Positions 1 to 14,200 of a DNA stretch of 64,000 bases are shown here, piece by piece. The stretch lies in contig OX335647.2 of the NCBI GenBank assembly GCA_946894095.1, positions 13,782,001 through 13,846,000 of the forward strand, written 5' to 3'. Below the pieces are notes generated by a model that ran no database searches, was not told the DNA's origin, and saw only the letters and a program-made list of their open reading frames with translations. The translations under genes were made by a program, and so were the position numbers. Positions within the stretch are counted from its first letter, which is position 1, and every line of letters begins with the position of its first letter. The stretch comes from Incurvaria masculella. Its lineage: Eukaryota; Arthropoda; Insecta; Lepidoptera; Incurvariidae.

Positions 1-1104
1 GTTTGGATATCAGAACCAGGGTTCTGATTAGGATATGATGTTACCTACATAGTATGTATTCAGGCCGGAAAATAGAAAAGGTGAAAATTTTGAAAGTGGA
101 AAATGAGAAATATATATACATTACATATGCATACATCTTGCGTACATATTATGGCGTGATGTTTTATGTTTTGAAGGAAAATGATTAAAATAACAATTAT
201 AATGGTAATCATTTAATTAAATCAAGTAATCGGTATAATTAGTGTCATAAAGTAGTCGCAGAAGATATAACAATCGGAGTTTGCATAGATAATCGCTTGT
301 TTCGAATAAAAATTCAAGAAACTTCCTTCCTGTTCCTGAAGACAACTACAGTCACTCAATGACTGGCAGCATATCTACAAAAAGAACGCCGCATCTGGCG
401 GCAGCGCGATGGAATATAGAAACGAAGCCAAAGGTTCAAGCTCCGGTGTGGCAACGCGTACATAATAGTGGGCTCATTAATATGGGACAGCGCAGTTCCT
501 TCACCCGGAGTTCGTTCCCCCGTCGCGCCGCGCTGCAGCGTGGCGGCGCACAGTGCAGCCGGCGGGGGGGAGGCGAGGGGGGGCCGCGGAGGCAAATGCA
601 CCGGCCTATTTCTGCGGTCGCGCGACGAGGAAGCGAGCGCCCACGTGGCCGATGCAACGCGATGCTTTTAGATCTTCGTTGTGGATTATGCGCGTCTATT
701 TTATTACTTACAGACTAGAGGTACCCGGCTCCGCTCGGGTCAATTTCCCGAATATTCAATTATAAATAATAATATTATTCAATCATAATGTTTATTTATT
801 TATTTGGAAAGCAAACAGGTACAGACATGATTAACATACAAAAGACAATTTAATACTAATTTACTAGATATGTACCCACCACCGCATTTCACATATATTA
901 AAAAAAAATGTTTAGGGCTTATTATTAACCGACTTTAAAAAAGGAGGAGGTTATCAATTCGTCTGTATGTTTTTTTTAATTTATTTTTTATGTTTGTTAC
1001 CTCATTTTAGAAAGAAAAACAAACATTAATTTGAGTTTCAGCGACATTTACATTTGAAGCATTGTAATCAGATTTTGAAAATAATCTGAAAATGTATTGG
1101 TCGT

Positions 1105-1195
1105 GACATTCGTCGGAAGCAGGACTTGAACCTGCGACCTTTGGATTACATGTCCACTGCTCTAAACAGCTGTTCACTGCTGTTTAGAGTGCTGT
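1105..1195 (-). mobile_element. tRNA-like SINE head fragment (antisense)
   Basis: Read on the - strand: TTTAGAGCAGTGGACATGTAATCC, then AAAGGTCGCAGGTTCAAGTCC. The B box GGTTCAAGTCC and the A-box-like TTAGAGCAGTGG are present, but the acceptor stem and D-arm do not fold and position 33 of the anticodon loop is not T, so it is not a working tRNA gene. Confidence 0.55.
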
Positions 1196-1523
1196 CGCCC
1201 GTTCAAACTTTAACTTCAACTTTATTACATCAGTAGATAAATATTCAATAGTACTAAATATTCAATTTCGTGTGCCTCTTAATAGTAACTTAATCGTAGA
1301 AAAATCCACAAAGGATCGTCGATCTCCGTGGAAAAGTCAGTCAGACCACAGAGAAAAGAAAACGTTTGTGAAGATTTTCTTTTTGCCATTTGACTCGTTT
1401 TTTTATTACAAAAGAAAAAAAAGGTCATAGATATTTTTGCCAGATATTAATAGTGAGTATAAAGTACAGTAGTTCTCAACATTGATATAGGGACAATCAA
1501 TTTCTGATGCTTACCGGCCAATG

Positions 1524-1861
1524 TTAAGGATGTTCTGACCCATACAATGTTTTTTCTACACAGAACGCAAAAAGTACTGCACTTTAAGGCACGAATTCGT
1601 CAAAAATATTAAATATAGCCATCAGGTTTAATGGTTTCGTTGTAATTGCCGATTAGAAGTTTTACACCGTTAGATGGCGCTGTTAAATAAAAATCGTATT
1701 TAAATAAATTGTAACAAAACAAATAATCCTGAAATTTTGAAATTGTTTTCGCTGCAAGTAATATGACTATATTAAACTTTTATTATTAATTCGTGGCTTA
1801 AAGTGCAATAATTTTTGTGTTATGTGTGCAAACAACTTTATATGGGTCGGAACAGCCTTAA
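1524..1861. mobile_element. TTAA-flanked MITE, copy 1 (internally deleted)
   Basis: TTAA, then GGATGTTCTGACCCATA..., ending ...TGGGTCGGAACAGCC then TTAA. The two ends are inverted repeats of about 65 bp including ACGCAAAAAGTA and GCACTTTAA. It aligns along its length to 6741-7109 but lacks about 30 internal bases present there. It has no coding capacity. The TTAA flanks suggest mobilisation by a piggyBac-type transposase (inference). Confidence 0.85.
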
Positions 1862-4800
1862 ACAAGAAAATCGAGTGTTTGATATATTTCGATTCCGTTA
1901 TCCAATAAAATAAACTGGCATCTAACAATTAAAAGATGATAAACCAAATAGAAGCGAAACGGAATGCGTTTTGGGTCGTACCGCACATCTATAATGGTTT
2001 TACCCCTCCATGGGTTTTACCAATTCCATTAGAGATCTATGCACCGAAAACGCATTCATAGTAGCTCGACTGATGCATCATGTTTCAGTTCCCGTTCTTC
2101 TGAAGTGAAGCCACGTTTATTTAGAGATGCACAGCTCTATTTCTAGCGCGTGACGCCGGCGGCGGCGGCAGCGCACCGCGTCAACTCTACGAGAGCCGCC
2201 TAGGTCATGTCGACTAGCAGCTAGCAATGCTGCATTGAACACGTCGGGCCCTTTTAATAGCTTTATCTTTTATTTATCGGCTTACAAACACGATTGAAAC
2301 GCACTAAAACATTTTATATATTTAAATAAAAATAAAGAATCCTGCTCAACTGAACCACACAATGGTGCGGTCCTGGCATGTCATCTCCAAGCGGTGTGTT
2401 AGGCTAATATCATGACACTACGTGTGTATATGGCTACCCTGTCCTGCCACAAAACATTACGTTTTACCTAGTAGGTATCGCATAGCTGTTCGCTCAACTT
2501 ATTTATCGTGTATCTGTGTATTCGATCGATGTAGCCCTGAAATATAAGGAAGGTTCTGGCACGGCACCTATTTCTCATGAGGTTTGTTGCGCCATTGACA
2601 TTCATGCCCAGGTAAAAAAACTAAAGGGTTTTCTTTAGACTCAGAATAGCAACGCGCGCCGGTGCAAGCCGCGAGTCTGATGCATTCCGAGACGTCGCGC
2701 GTGAGTTCGCGAGCGGCCGCGCCGGGGTGAACGGCTCCGCGCGTCTAGTACGGGACTAGGCGCTAGGTCTAGGCGCAGGCACGTCCCACCGAGCCAACGA
2801 ACCTTAGGGTCCGTTCACACCGAGACTAGACGCGGCGCGACGCCATACCAATGTGTACCTTGTATCCTACGCCGCACGGACGGGTTCACAGTGGAACGTG
2901 TGTCTCCGCAGTGGCGGTTGATGAGTTCTATGTTCTAAAGCTGTATTGAAATGTGGCCCGCTTCGATTCTCGGCCTGTATATACACTCGCGAAACCACTT
3001 GGGACGGCCTGACGGCATGCAGTTCTCTCTTTGTCTTAAGAGTGGCCGCTCCTGAAAAAAAAATACACGAGACGTATCTTTCAATGAGAGTATTCTCACT
3101 ACTAACTGGTTAAAACGTCATTAAATTAGAAGCTTGATTCCAAATTTTGCCTGGGTGGGCGTGATAAAAACGTTACATTTTAACTATTAATTAAGTAATG
3201 TCTTTGTAAATAAATAAAATCATCGATATTCATTGGTTTGTATAGAATATATTCATATATAAATGTGAATTGTAATGCCACCTGTGGCCTTTTATTATCC
3301 CTGTTTGACATTCTTATGACGTTAGCGATCTATGCCTTCCACTTTAATCCATAGAAAAATCACTTAATTAAATTTTAGAAAAAATACTAACTTTAACTTA
3401 CCTGAATTATCTAAAAATATTTTTCTTTACGATTTGTTTTTTTTATGCACAACCTAAAATATGGCGTTGTCAGAATCTCACTTCGAGGACTTTGTAGATT
3501 GCAGCATTGTTTGACCTATGAAATAAGCCTTGTCACTTTTGATCCAGTCGCCACCGCCGTCGCTGGATAGATGGCGCTGATTTTGCGTGACAAATCTGCG
3601 TAAAGGCATATCAAGCTTAAAAATATATTGACAAAGTTTATTTTGAAATGAAACTCTAGGGCGTGGTAGTTTAGAATCCTGCTTCAATTATATATGACCT
3701 AATAAATAATTTCAAAAATCTTGAAAACACACACTATACACATATCACTTTTATTGTCGATAAACATACATCCTATCTAAAAGTGTATAGTTACATTCGT
3801 GTATGTGATGGCGCTGAGCGCTTTACATAGAATAATAAGCGCTATGTACACAAGTATACACGTGCGGCGGTGGTGCCCGGGCGAGGTTGTTTATCGCACA
3901 ATTCGGGCGGTTATCTGCGCGGCGCGAACCGGAGAGACCTTGAAACCGAACGCGGTCAGTGCTCCTTCCGCCCGACTCGTCGCGGCCCCGTTCCTTCACT
4001 CAAACATACGCAATTTTTTTGTTTGTTTTCGGCGACCTGGAATAGGCTGCGAACACACCAAAGTAATATTTCGCGCGATCTCTCAAGCGATTTCACCTTG
4101 ACATAATGGACGGTTTCTTGGGACCAAAACAGCCAACTGCTATTCTTCTGCAGCCGTAAGACACACTAACAAGCCGATGGAACAGCGCCAAGATAGCTGC
4201 TCCCCATCTTAGATCGAAAATGGAAGATGGACCATCTAGCGGGCGCGAGATGATCATACGGAGACGACCCGGTAACGCCCACACAACATTTCTCCGTTTT
4301 TTTTCTCTTCTGAGGTCTCTATCCACCAATTGAAGAAAACGAGAACTTTGTGGAAATTGTTTTCTCATGCATCCTGCATAAGAGTGTCGTTTTGTGACCT
4401 CATGATATAGCTTTCTCAATCGAGGACATAGGTATTTGACTTTTTCATGAAGTAAAATTTGGATTTGAAATATACATGTTCACAGTTAAATGTATCGATT
4501 CTTAGAGGCATGTCTATTAATAATTAAAGGCATATCGATATTTACTACACATTTTATACACGTTAACTGGTTGTATACGCCAAGTAAAATGTGGAATTAG
4601 TGGAATAAGGTTGAGATTAATAGGAGAAGTTGGTTTAATGTATTGATGTTTATAAGAGAAATTTAGTGACCTGATTGAACCGATTGACGCCGACATACAC
4701 CTGCTAAGCGAAATCTGAGTAGCTAAAACACGCGACTCTACTTGAAGCTCGCTTGCTTACGAATGATGTAATCTGTGCTGAGGTGTGGTTTAAGCCTTGC

Positions 4801-6740
4801 CTTTGAAATAACTTTGCTTACCCACAAACAACAAGATTATCAGAATGTTTGTTTTGTCTTTCATTATTAATACATACTTAACATGTCATACATATCCAAA
4901 TTAGTTGGGAGCATATAATTCAGACTATAAGGCGATTATGGTGAATCACCAATAACACTGCTTCATAGTCATAGGTAACACGTTACTGCTTGATAATGTA
5001 GGTAACATGACAGCATATTGCTAAATACACGAGGTTGCTAGCAGCAGCAGTAGGCAGTTGTGTATGTGTGTGATGGCGGCAAATTTTGATGGCTGAACGT
5101 TCAAGGACGGCCGCGCCGGGTTCAAACCTCCTCCGCGCCCCTCCCCGGCTCCCCGGCCCCGTGCCCGCACCCTGCCGCCGCCGGTGCTGCTGGCCGTTGA
5201 CTCGCCATCGTTTCCTGCATTAACCTCCGAAAAAACTAAAAATGGTCATTTACATGTTCTGCATTATGTATGTATATTGTATGGGCATTTATTTATGCTG
5301 GAACAATGTAACGGATTTACATATAAAGTGATTACTTGGCCGCAACCGACTTGACACTAGCCTTCATTTTGGTTGATTTAGGTGTTCTTGAACTCGCCAA
5401 CCTGCGTAAAGGTAGAACTGCCATAATCTAAATAATAAAACGATGTCATAACTGTGCAATATTGTAATATTCTGTTTGTTTTGTTTCAGGTAAGAGAAAA
5501 CATCTGCTCCAATAAGATGGGTTAAAATTGGAGGCCTGTAAGTATTTTTCACATTTCCCGCAAGTCAGCGGTGGGTGAGCGGGTGGCAGAGATCTGCAGT
5601 GGTTGCAAGATGCAACAATGCGCCTTGAGAAGTGCACGGCGTGTCAGTCACCCCGCTCTAACGGTGCCGGCAGCCTGCCTTCCGTTGCCCCCCGCCGCCC
5701 CCAGCGCTCCCGCCGCTGCTGATTGCGTTCTGCAGAACGGCCGCGGTCACCCTACCTGCAACTTGGTAGGACTGAGTCACTTATTCAGCTTACCTTTCAG
5801 GCATTTTTTATGGAAATGGACATGCATGGTTGTAATAGATATTATCCCATCGTAGAGTATGGGTTTACACACATTTAACGGTATGGAAAACATGGAATAA
5901 AATTACTAGCACTTCGACCATATTTCATTCAATGCGTACCAACCCGAGCGGGATTAATCCTGCCACCTAATAAATATGAAACCGACGTGGTATCCAAAGC
6001 ACCTTAGCACTACCAAAGCAGACTCTTGCTTAGCGGTCGAAAAACGGTCTTCCGGGAATCGGAAACGCTGTCAGTGTTGCTGTCGGTACCAAGTGACAAA
6101 ATTCGTGAAAGTGATTGAATGTGCTGGAATTCGTTGAATAGGTTCGATTTTGGTTGCTATACAGGGCGAATTTTTCAAGTGGGCACTCAGTGCCAAAACC
6201 TTTAAGAAATAGCGGAAAACATTCAATGGAGTCATGAGGCCGATTTTGATAAAAACTCGCCTGTATGAAAAAAAACCCTGACGTACGGAAATTACTTTCT
6301 GAATTACTTAAGAACTTAAGGAATGAACCACAGAATGACTAATAGATTGGTGCCGACATAATCGTAGTTGAGCTAGATGATGGAGACCTAATAAGTTCCA
6401 AGAAATCCGGAGAAGAGCCGTCGACTATTAGCTTATCAAAATTAGGGCGAGTGGTCACACGTCTGCGACAGATAGGGCTCCGTAGCATAGTGGCGTCACG
6501 CCGTCGGTTCGTGCATGCATTAGGCTTTATCGTGGCCTCGCGATTGCAGCCAGGAAAGAATGACATTCTCAGGTCAGTGATAATTATGATAACAATTAGG
6601 ACGGCAACTGCACCATGCATCGTCTTCCATAACAGCATGATACAATAATGTTGGTATGTTTGTGAAATAACTCCGCAGATTATGGCTACTTAATCTCTGA
6701 CGTGCAGACCGAAGCACGAAATCTGTTTGTTTTACGTACC

Positions 6741-7109
6741 TTAAGGTTGTTCCGACCCATACAATGTTTTTTTTACACAGAACGCAAAAAGTATTGCACT
6801 TTAAGGCACGAATTCGTCAAAAATATTAAATATAGCCATTGCAGTTGCAGCGAAAACATATTCACAATTTCAGGTTTAATGGTTTCGTTGTAATTGCCGA
6901 TTAGAAGTTTTACACCGTTAGATGGCGCTGTTACATAATAATCGTATTTAAATAAATTGTAACAAAACCAATAATCCTGAAATTGTGAAATTGTTTTCGC
7001 TGCAAGTAATATGACTATATTAAACGTTTATTATTAATTCGTGGTTTAAAGTGCAATACTTTTTGCGTTATGTGTGCAAACAACTTTATATGGGTCGAAA
7101 CAGCCTTAA
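6741..7109. mobile_element. TTAA-flanked MITE, copy 2 (longer)
   Basis: Same family as 1524-1861, same orientation, about 369 bp. Terminal inverted repeats start TTAAGGTTGTTCCGACCC and end GGGTCGAAACAGCCTTAA. It carries the internal segment with GCAGTTGCAGCGAAAAC that the first copy has lost. Confidence 0.85.
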
Positions 7110-8107
7110 GGCCCTTGTACTAGCCAAATCTCAAAGTTAGACGAGGCACCCCAAGTTAACTAACTAAGTCTGACGATTATAAGTGTCATTCTTACAATAT
7201 ATGATTCCTTGTCTAGGAATCAACCTATTTTCGTTAATGTATGTTTCCTTTTTCTATACAAAATACATTGCGGAAACGGTGTCCATTTCCGAACTTTTTT
7301 GACTAAATGTAGAAATCTAAAAACAAATGGAATTTTTTGTTTATGCATATATGCTGTTTTTGCTTATATCTAGAAATCGAATTACTTTCAGATTTCTAAT
7401 GAGAAAAATCAACTTTTTTTTATTTTTATTATTATTTAAATAAATGATGGAATCAAAAAATATTAACAATCCATTATCAGTCTGGAGTTCTATTTGGATT
7501 TGCTGAAGCGTTTAACTACATATTATTACATTTGTTAAAAAGTGCATTTGTATGGCGCGAGCAGTTGGCTAGTCCTAGCGCCTTAAAGGAAGTAAGGACA
7601 TTTGATGTATCGGTCGTATAATATTCGGCCTTCAAGTGATGGGATATCCATGGTAGACCATTGACCCGATTAGATTTGGTATTGGAACTCGAATAATGGA
7701 TCTACACCCACGCATCCTGCCTCACCCCCCACTGCTCATTGACGCAAACCACGCCACCACGTTTAACCCTAATAAGTATTTTTATTGGCTTGTTGTGTTC
7801 TTGTATAGGAATTGCGAGGTTACCATCATTTAATACGCAATAAAAGTTTTTTTACATTTAACAAGCATCGCATTAAAAACAATATCTGAACTAGGAGAGG
7901 CAGGAGTATACGGAGCGTTTGATTACGTAATGTTTATATTGGTAGATGTACCTACACACTGCAACTTATTTTAATATGGCTTAATTAAAGAAATAATTTG
8001 TTTTATAACAAATATAAAATTCACAATTTATATAATAAATCCCCCATAAACAAGTTAAATACAAACCTATAATTGAATCAAAGAAAAATGTATTTTAAGA
8101 GTAAATT

Positions 8108-8215
8108 CTACTAATATTAGAAATGTGAAAGTTTAGATTTTTGGATGTTTGTCACTCAATGACGCAAAAACGGCTAACGGATTTGGCAATTTCAAATTTG
8201 GTATAGAAGTACCTT
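8108..8215 (+). mobile_element. Lepidopteran interspersed repeat, 5' fragment
   Basis: TCTACTAATATTAGAAATG, GTTTGTCACTCAATGACGCA and AAACGGCTAACGGATTTGGC match, from memory, the opening block of widespread lepidopteran Helitron-like repeats. The downstream part is lost or diverged. Confidence 0.5.
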
Positions 8216-10824
8216 CCCCTATTAAATGTTTATGCATTGTATCTATATTCTCCTGGACAAGTCTTTTTGGACCAGTCCTTTGGGCTACTTTTTGTCCAGG
8301 AAATAATTCAGCCCGACATCAGTGCAAAACGACATTGACCCGAGCGGAGCTGGGTACCTCAGCTAACCTTTAATGTTGTAAAAAATAAGTGTACATCCAC
8401 AGTATGAAATTGTAATTTATTAACTTATTGCGATAAGGCGATTGGAACGAAAGGTTGAGTCTTGGTTTTAGAAATGACTTTAGAACCTCAAAAGTTACTA
8501 CTTTTCGGATTGATATCATTATATTACAACACGGACCCTCTGTGATGCCCAACATTAGTTCTATCATAGAGAGCATTCGCTCTTAGATATTAGTTAACGA
8601 TTTGTTTTTCTTTATTCGTGCTTTCTTATTATTAACGTTTCGTACATAGTGACTTGAATAAGTTCTCATAAGTTCGTGATGAATGTATTTTCTTTGTTGG
8701 AATAACACGCATCTGAATAATCAATTACCGACATACCTGAATATGAACTAAAAACAATTCCACACATAGATGAAAACTGACTAGTATCAGTGTGAGCGTT
8801 TACGTTAACAATGATAATTGCAGAAAACATTTAGCGACACCCCGCTGATATTTAGTCATTAGATTGCTGAATTCTAAGGGCATCCCAAAACAGTCGCTCT
8901 TTTAAGCATCGTATACAAAGGCGCGCCGAGCTGGGAATGTCGGTTACCAGACGCATCCAACAAAAACACGATTCCAAAACTCTTTTAATCGACTTTATCT
9001 CGGATAGGCAGTTTTTGTCATCAGTCTCGATGAAACGAAATATTTTTTGCAACGCCAGTGAAAAAAAAGCTGAGGGCACCGCGAAAAGAATCCAAAAAAT
9101 ATACTTTTTACGAAATCTTGAACTTTACCTGTTCGAGAAATATGAGATGAATAGAAAGGGTACGGCGCGGCAGGGGTTTTTATAGGTGCGATTTCGATCT
9201 TACCTGTTCTATTTTTTTGCGAAAAAGGTGAAATCCGAATCTAGAAAAAAAAAAACGAATAAAGGAAAGGAAGTTGCGCAAGGGTTAGTAAATGTCTTTG
9301 TCCGAGTCGCAGATGGTTAAAGTTTCGCACACATATCTGCTTCACCAGCTTGCTCCCTGATCCGACGACAATTGGGGCACAATCTGGGGTTGTGACACGC
9401 CATTTATTTTACTTAACTTCGAACTAGGTTAATGCTATGCACTGAGAGAATATAGTGAGCATCAGAAAATTACGCTCCCCATACAGACGTCTTAATTTTT
9501 TTTTACAAAAGTACACTTTCAATTTATTTGCTATAAATTGAAATTTATAAAATTGTATTTTATTTGGACAACTTTAAAGACTTTTATTTTTTATTTCATT
9601 GTACTGCTTTAATGAATTGATATGTATTAAAAACTATGTGATCAGTATCCTGAAAAAAAAGTACTGCTTAATGAATAATTAAATGAATAATGAATAAATA
9701 ATTTATATATGGTATCTAATATGAAGCAACAGATATCGGCACGTTTGCACGTATGCACGTTTTTGTTTTTTTGAAAAATGCGTTCCCCGGACCACAAAGG
9801 AAATAAAAAATATTAAGATATTTTTGCTGTCAATCGACTGTCGCCGACAACGACATTCGTTGGCTGTGTGCAATATTCAAGACGATTGAACCATTCGTTT
9901 TCAAATGAAAAGTAACGACGTTTGTATAGGGAACATAGCTTATTGGTCATGCAGCATTATACAACGATGCGCAGCGACCATCCGCAGCGGTCCAACATGT
10001 GGGTTAGTCAGGCGAGCCGGAGGGTGCTCGAATCGAAAAAAATGGCCATTCAAAAACAAAGGGTCCAATAACGAGGTCCTTTCTCGGAAGATGTTCAGAT
10101 TGTGAGTCGCCTGCGAGTGTCGTGTTCCGGCCACGCCGCCGTCGACGGTCGCTGTACGGCACTTGTCCTGCAAATTCCCAGCCCGTCGTAAATTATTGAC
10201 AATCTGTCGTTAAAAGCATAATCACCGTTTTGTGAGATAGTTTGAATGGACGACCAGCGCTTTTCAAAGTGTAAGTGTTTGGAGTAAAACTATTTGGATC
10301 ATGTAAAAGTTTTGGCAACCGATTCTCTGGGCGATATCTTTTTATATTGTTTAATATTAGGTAGAATGTATGTCGGAAATAAAGCGTAATTTTAGTAGGC
10401 AAATATTACGTAAGCATATTAAATGAAAAAAATCAATGTTTGATTATCGGTTCCTGCATTTAAGAACAATAGAAGTGGTTCAACTGCATTTCGTGCATGT
10501 CGTAAGATACTGCTAAGGGATCGGTCGCTCGTGGTTCGAATTTCACGTACAACTGTCCTTACTTCCTAGGCGGTGGAGTTGATCCCGCCAGGGTAAGGCA
10601 TCATTGCATTGCATGAACGATAGTCGTAGAGGCAATTGAAATTGTCGGTGTATTCCATCCACCAATGCGGCCGTGCAATTTAATGAAGGTTCTCGCATGG
10701 CACCTAGTTCCCTGTGGTGTGTAGGTTTAATGTCACTGCATTAGCCTCTCATGTCTAGTTTCACAAAACCCCTAAGTATCCATAATAAATACCATCTCTC
10801 ACGTACCATCTCTCAAATATGACA

Positions 10825-11247
10825 TTAGTTGATGTCAATGTGTGTAATTCTTGGTGTAAGTAATATATTTTTTACTTTCTCAAAAGTTTGACAAGCACAT
10901 TCATGTCTCTTCTGCGGAACGAATTGTTTCTCGTTTACATTTCTATATAGTTGTAAGGGTGCGCTAACTGTTTTACTGCCACTATAAATATGCCATTGTC
11001 CTGTCGGTTTGTCCTTGGTCAAGTTTGCGGTTGGGAAAGGCACACATTGTTTCTTTTGTGTGCGACGTTTCCTTGTAAGAGCTTTGACAATTTCATACAC
11101 GCAGACGTTGGGGGACGTTCGTGTTTTGTAAGCTTGTTTTAGGATTAGTTTTGGTAAAACTGTGTTCACTGACACTTTTTCGGAATTTTCGTTTATCAGG
11201 ATGTAATTTCCATACTGGTCGTAAGTAGTTTTTATGTACTTAGACAT
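10825..11247 (-). CDS. Hypothetical single-exon protein, 140 aa
   Basis: Unbroken frame from an ATG in good insect context (TATCAATG) to TAA. The protein (start MSKYIKTTYDQYGNYILINE) is basic, rich in Lys, Thr, Asn and Val, without low-complexity runs, and uses ordinary mixed codons. This sets it apart from the GC-rich or repeat-derived open frames elsewhere in the window. It has three Cys near the N-terminal half and C-terminus (KQCVPF, HECACQTF). There is no signal peptide or membrane segment. I recognise no family. A TATA-like TATAGCATATAG lies about 60 bases upstream; no AATAAA follows closely. It could be a small gene, a last exon, or a remnant of a mobile element, lying between SINE fragments. 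Confidence 0.35.
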   Translation of the reverse strand: MSKYIKTTYDQYGNYILINENSEKVSVNTVLPKLILKQAYKTRTSPNVCVYEIVKALTRKRRTQKKQCVPFPTANLTKDKPTGQWHIYSGSKTVSAPLQLYRNVNEKQFVPQKRHECACQTFEKVKNILLTPRITHIDIN

Positions 11248-14200
11248 TGATAGCTAATACCACATAAGCCTAACACACAACATGGGAACTATATGCTATA
11301 TTGCTCGGCTACATTGATCCCCATGGAAAAGAATAAAATGGATGGGTAGAATCAATAACCTAAGTTTAGAAATATGATAAAGATCATGAAAGGCTGACAG
11401 CGTATTTCGGGGATCTTTAAAATGTATCAATCGGTGGAAATTGTTTCATTCGTGTACATGTTCTTTATACAATTTATTAGAAAATTCGGATTTTTTACAA
11501 TGCAAGGGCGGCTTAGGAAGCAAAATAAAATAATAAAATTAAGACCACTTTCCTTACCCAACGATACCTTACAAACGATAAACGAAAATTTGGTATTTTT
11601 TACTATTCGTTATTTGTATTTGTAGGTGTACACGTGGCAGATGGGAAAAGATATTCGATTACAAGAGTGGCAACAAAAATCAAAACTTGCATCCTACCCT
11701 CAAGTGGAGATGCAGGTCACGTGATGCATTTGCAAGATAAAAGAAGGACCATAGAAAGTCGCGCAATGACAACCAGGAAAAGATGACTAGACGGCGTTTC
11801 GGGACCGTCGGACAAAACTTGGAGCAAGACAGCTGGAAAAAGGCCATGGAGTGGGAAAACCAATAAAAGTACCCTTGATCCACCTACTGTTCAAAGACAG
11901 CCTCTCGACGCTTTGGTCAGGGCTGAACAGCCTTTGCGCTCACACGTGCAACGGCTCGACCGTTTTCGAGCCGTTGGTAATCACGTGCTGTAGATTTGAT
12001 TGAAAGGAATCTTTGTCGCGCGATTATTTTTAGTAATGTTTGTTGTTACTTATTGACATTGATCTACTTTCCCACTGACCATCTCGAGCGCACCACCCTT
12101 GCGGCTATGACAGCCGAACTTTCGTACCACAAAAATCGTCAAAATATAATGCTCCGAGCTTGGAGTTGCATAGGAGCTGCTGTCGACAGTCTTTCGACGT
12201 CGATGCCCCGGGGCCCTTCCTCTTGGAGCGCATCGACACTAATGACGTTCCTTGCTGCAATCATCGCAGCCCTCACTAGCGATATAGACCATATAAAAAT
12301 GTTTCGAGTACGTTAGTGGAGCCGCGGGGGCGCTGGCGCCGACGGGAGAGGTGAGGAGTGCTGAGGGCGGCAGCGCGAGGCGCCAGCTTACCGTTAGCTC
12401 GCGCGGCGCGGTGGCGGCTGCAAGAGTTGACTGGACGCGTGCCCGGTCGCCGACACCGACGCCGCCATCGCGCCGTCGTCTTCGACTTGCCAACCGACTT
12501 TGCTACCTACCTACATTCGTATGTACTTCGCCATTAGACTAACCGGAACCATAGGCTAAAGAGGAAGGGATAGACCGCGGGCGCTAACGTCATACCAATG
12601 TTGAATAGGGATCATAAAAGTCCACGGGTTTGGCGTTGCAATTCATAGTTCAGAATACAATAATTAGAAACCTATGATATTTTTATGCAATGACATTACT
12701 TTTATAGTTTTGGGTTCAAATCCTCGCCCAGGTCATGCCACTTTCGTTCTCTTTCCAAGTTGGATAAGTTAATTACGAATGCGAGCTGTTTTTGAGGATT
12801 ACTTTCAGATTAGTAGGTACAATAACTGATCATCCGCCTGTTGTTACGAAACCTTCATTCTCTCAGAAACATAATCATATTACCTCTGTAATGTTTTGCA
12901 ACATTTTATCCGGAAATTAAAATCAAATTAGTTTACAAAATACTATAATTTCGTTATATGTAAATGATTGTTTATGAACATTACCACCAAGTACATATTG
13001 TACATGTACATATCGTATTTCAATAAATCGGTTGTTTCAATGTTTTTTGTTTGTAATCTAATTTTAATATTCTTCTCTCCTATTATCGTTTTTTCTTCTC
13101 CATTCCATCCTTTGTGCATGCATCTTTTATCGTTTTCGTGCTTTTTTGCGAAGACAAATCATTTAAAAATGTGCATTATAGTAGTTCATACAAAAGTATT
13201 GCGATGCCATCTGCCGCGTCGCGTGTTCTGCACGCGCCCCGCCTACCGACCCCAAAGAAACCTCCGCTGTCATCAAGTCCATGTAAATGTCGATCAGTTT
13301 TTGCCTTTACTTACACTTTTAGTAATGACAAGGCTCCTGGTGGATCACATTTCTCCAGCCAGCTGCGGTTAGAAGGAAGTAGGAAGCGGGGCCCGAGCAG
13401 GGTTACCAGACGTCAGGATTTCTCCTAAGGTGGCAGGATTTTGAGGATCTTGTGCAGGATTCCTGTTTTTAATTTGCGAAATGTTAGGACTTTCTAATTA
13501 GCAAAATGTCTGCTCCGAATTTTCGGACACGTTCTTTTTGGCCATGCAGGCCTCCGAGCTTATTTTAGGATAGCTGGCTCCTGGTGATTTTCAGAAATGC
13601 ATTTTTGGTCATATGATTGTAATTCACAAATGGCAACCCTAGGCTTGATAGAACGACATTGAGGAGGTGGGGAGCGGGGGAGAGGCGGCGGAAACCATAT
13701 TGCGGAAGGCCAAAGTGAACCGCAGACCACGATGCGCCGACTCGTAATTATACTTCTTGACGAGTTCAACGGCTCCTTTATGGGGCCAACAATTCTACGA
13801 ATGGTTCGAGTAACCAATAAGGTGAATTTTCCGTACAATGTAAGTGCCGATTGTTATTTAGCAACGATAATCCTAAGGTATCAATATTTGTAATTTTCTT
13901 TTCTCCCATAGAATATTTGAAACTAGATGCAATAATGTCCATTTCTCCTAAAAGTATGTGTCTTTCAAGTTATTATCACATGCTAAAACTAAAATTATTT
14001 TCATAGCCATAGTGGAATTTAAATGCATCCCCATATAAACCATCAGAATATCGGAAATGGTATTTTTATTTTTGTATTATTTTGAATAAATCTCTTAACA
14101 TTTGGAAAATGACCGACAGCAAAACATGCAGGACTGATTCAAATAATCTAATGATTACGAACAGGTTTCGTTTGGTACAATATTTTTTCCACAATCTGGC

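Larger units (their letters stand above)
1..10824. other. Non-coding, repeat-rich upstream DNA
   Basis: No gene recognised. It holds tRNA-derived SINE fragments (about 1105-1195, 2350-2440, 2545-2590, 5935-5985, 10570-10765), two copies of a TTAA-flanked MITE (1524-1861, 6741-7109), a lepidopteran interspersed-repeat fragment that opens TCTACTAATATTAGAAATG (8108-8215), and GC-rich patches near 2140-2200, 2640-2800 and 5105-5190. Open frames are short and overlap on both strands. Confidence 0.7.

Noticed and set aside
1105..1195. Possible tRNA gene
   Set aside because: Only B-box and partial A-box are present; the cloverleaf does not close, so it is treated as a SINE head.
6571..6583. AGGTCAGTGATAA as a second ecdysone response element
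   Set aside because: Only the left half-site fits; the right half mismatches the consensus at two key bases.
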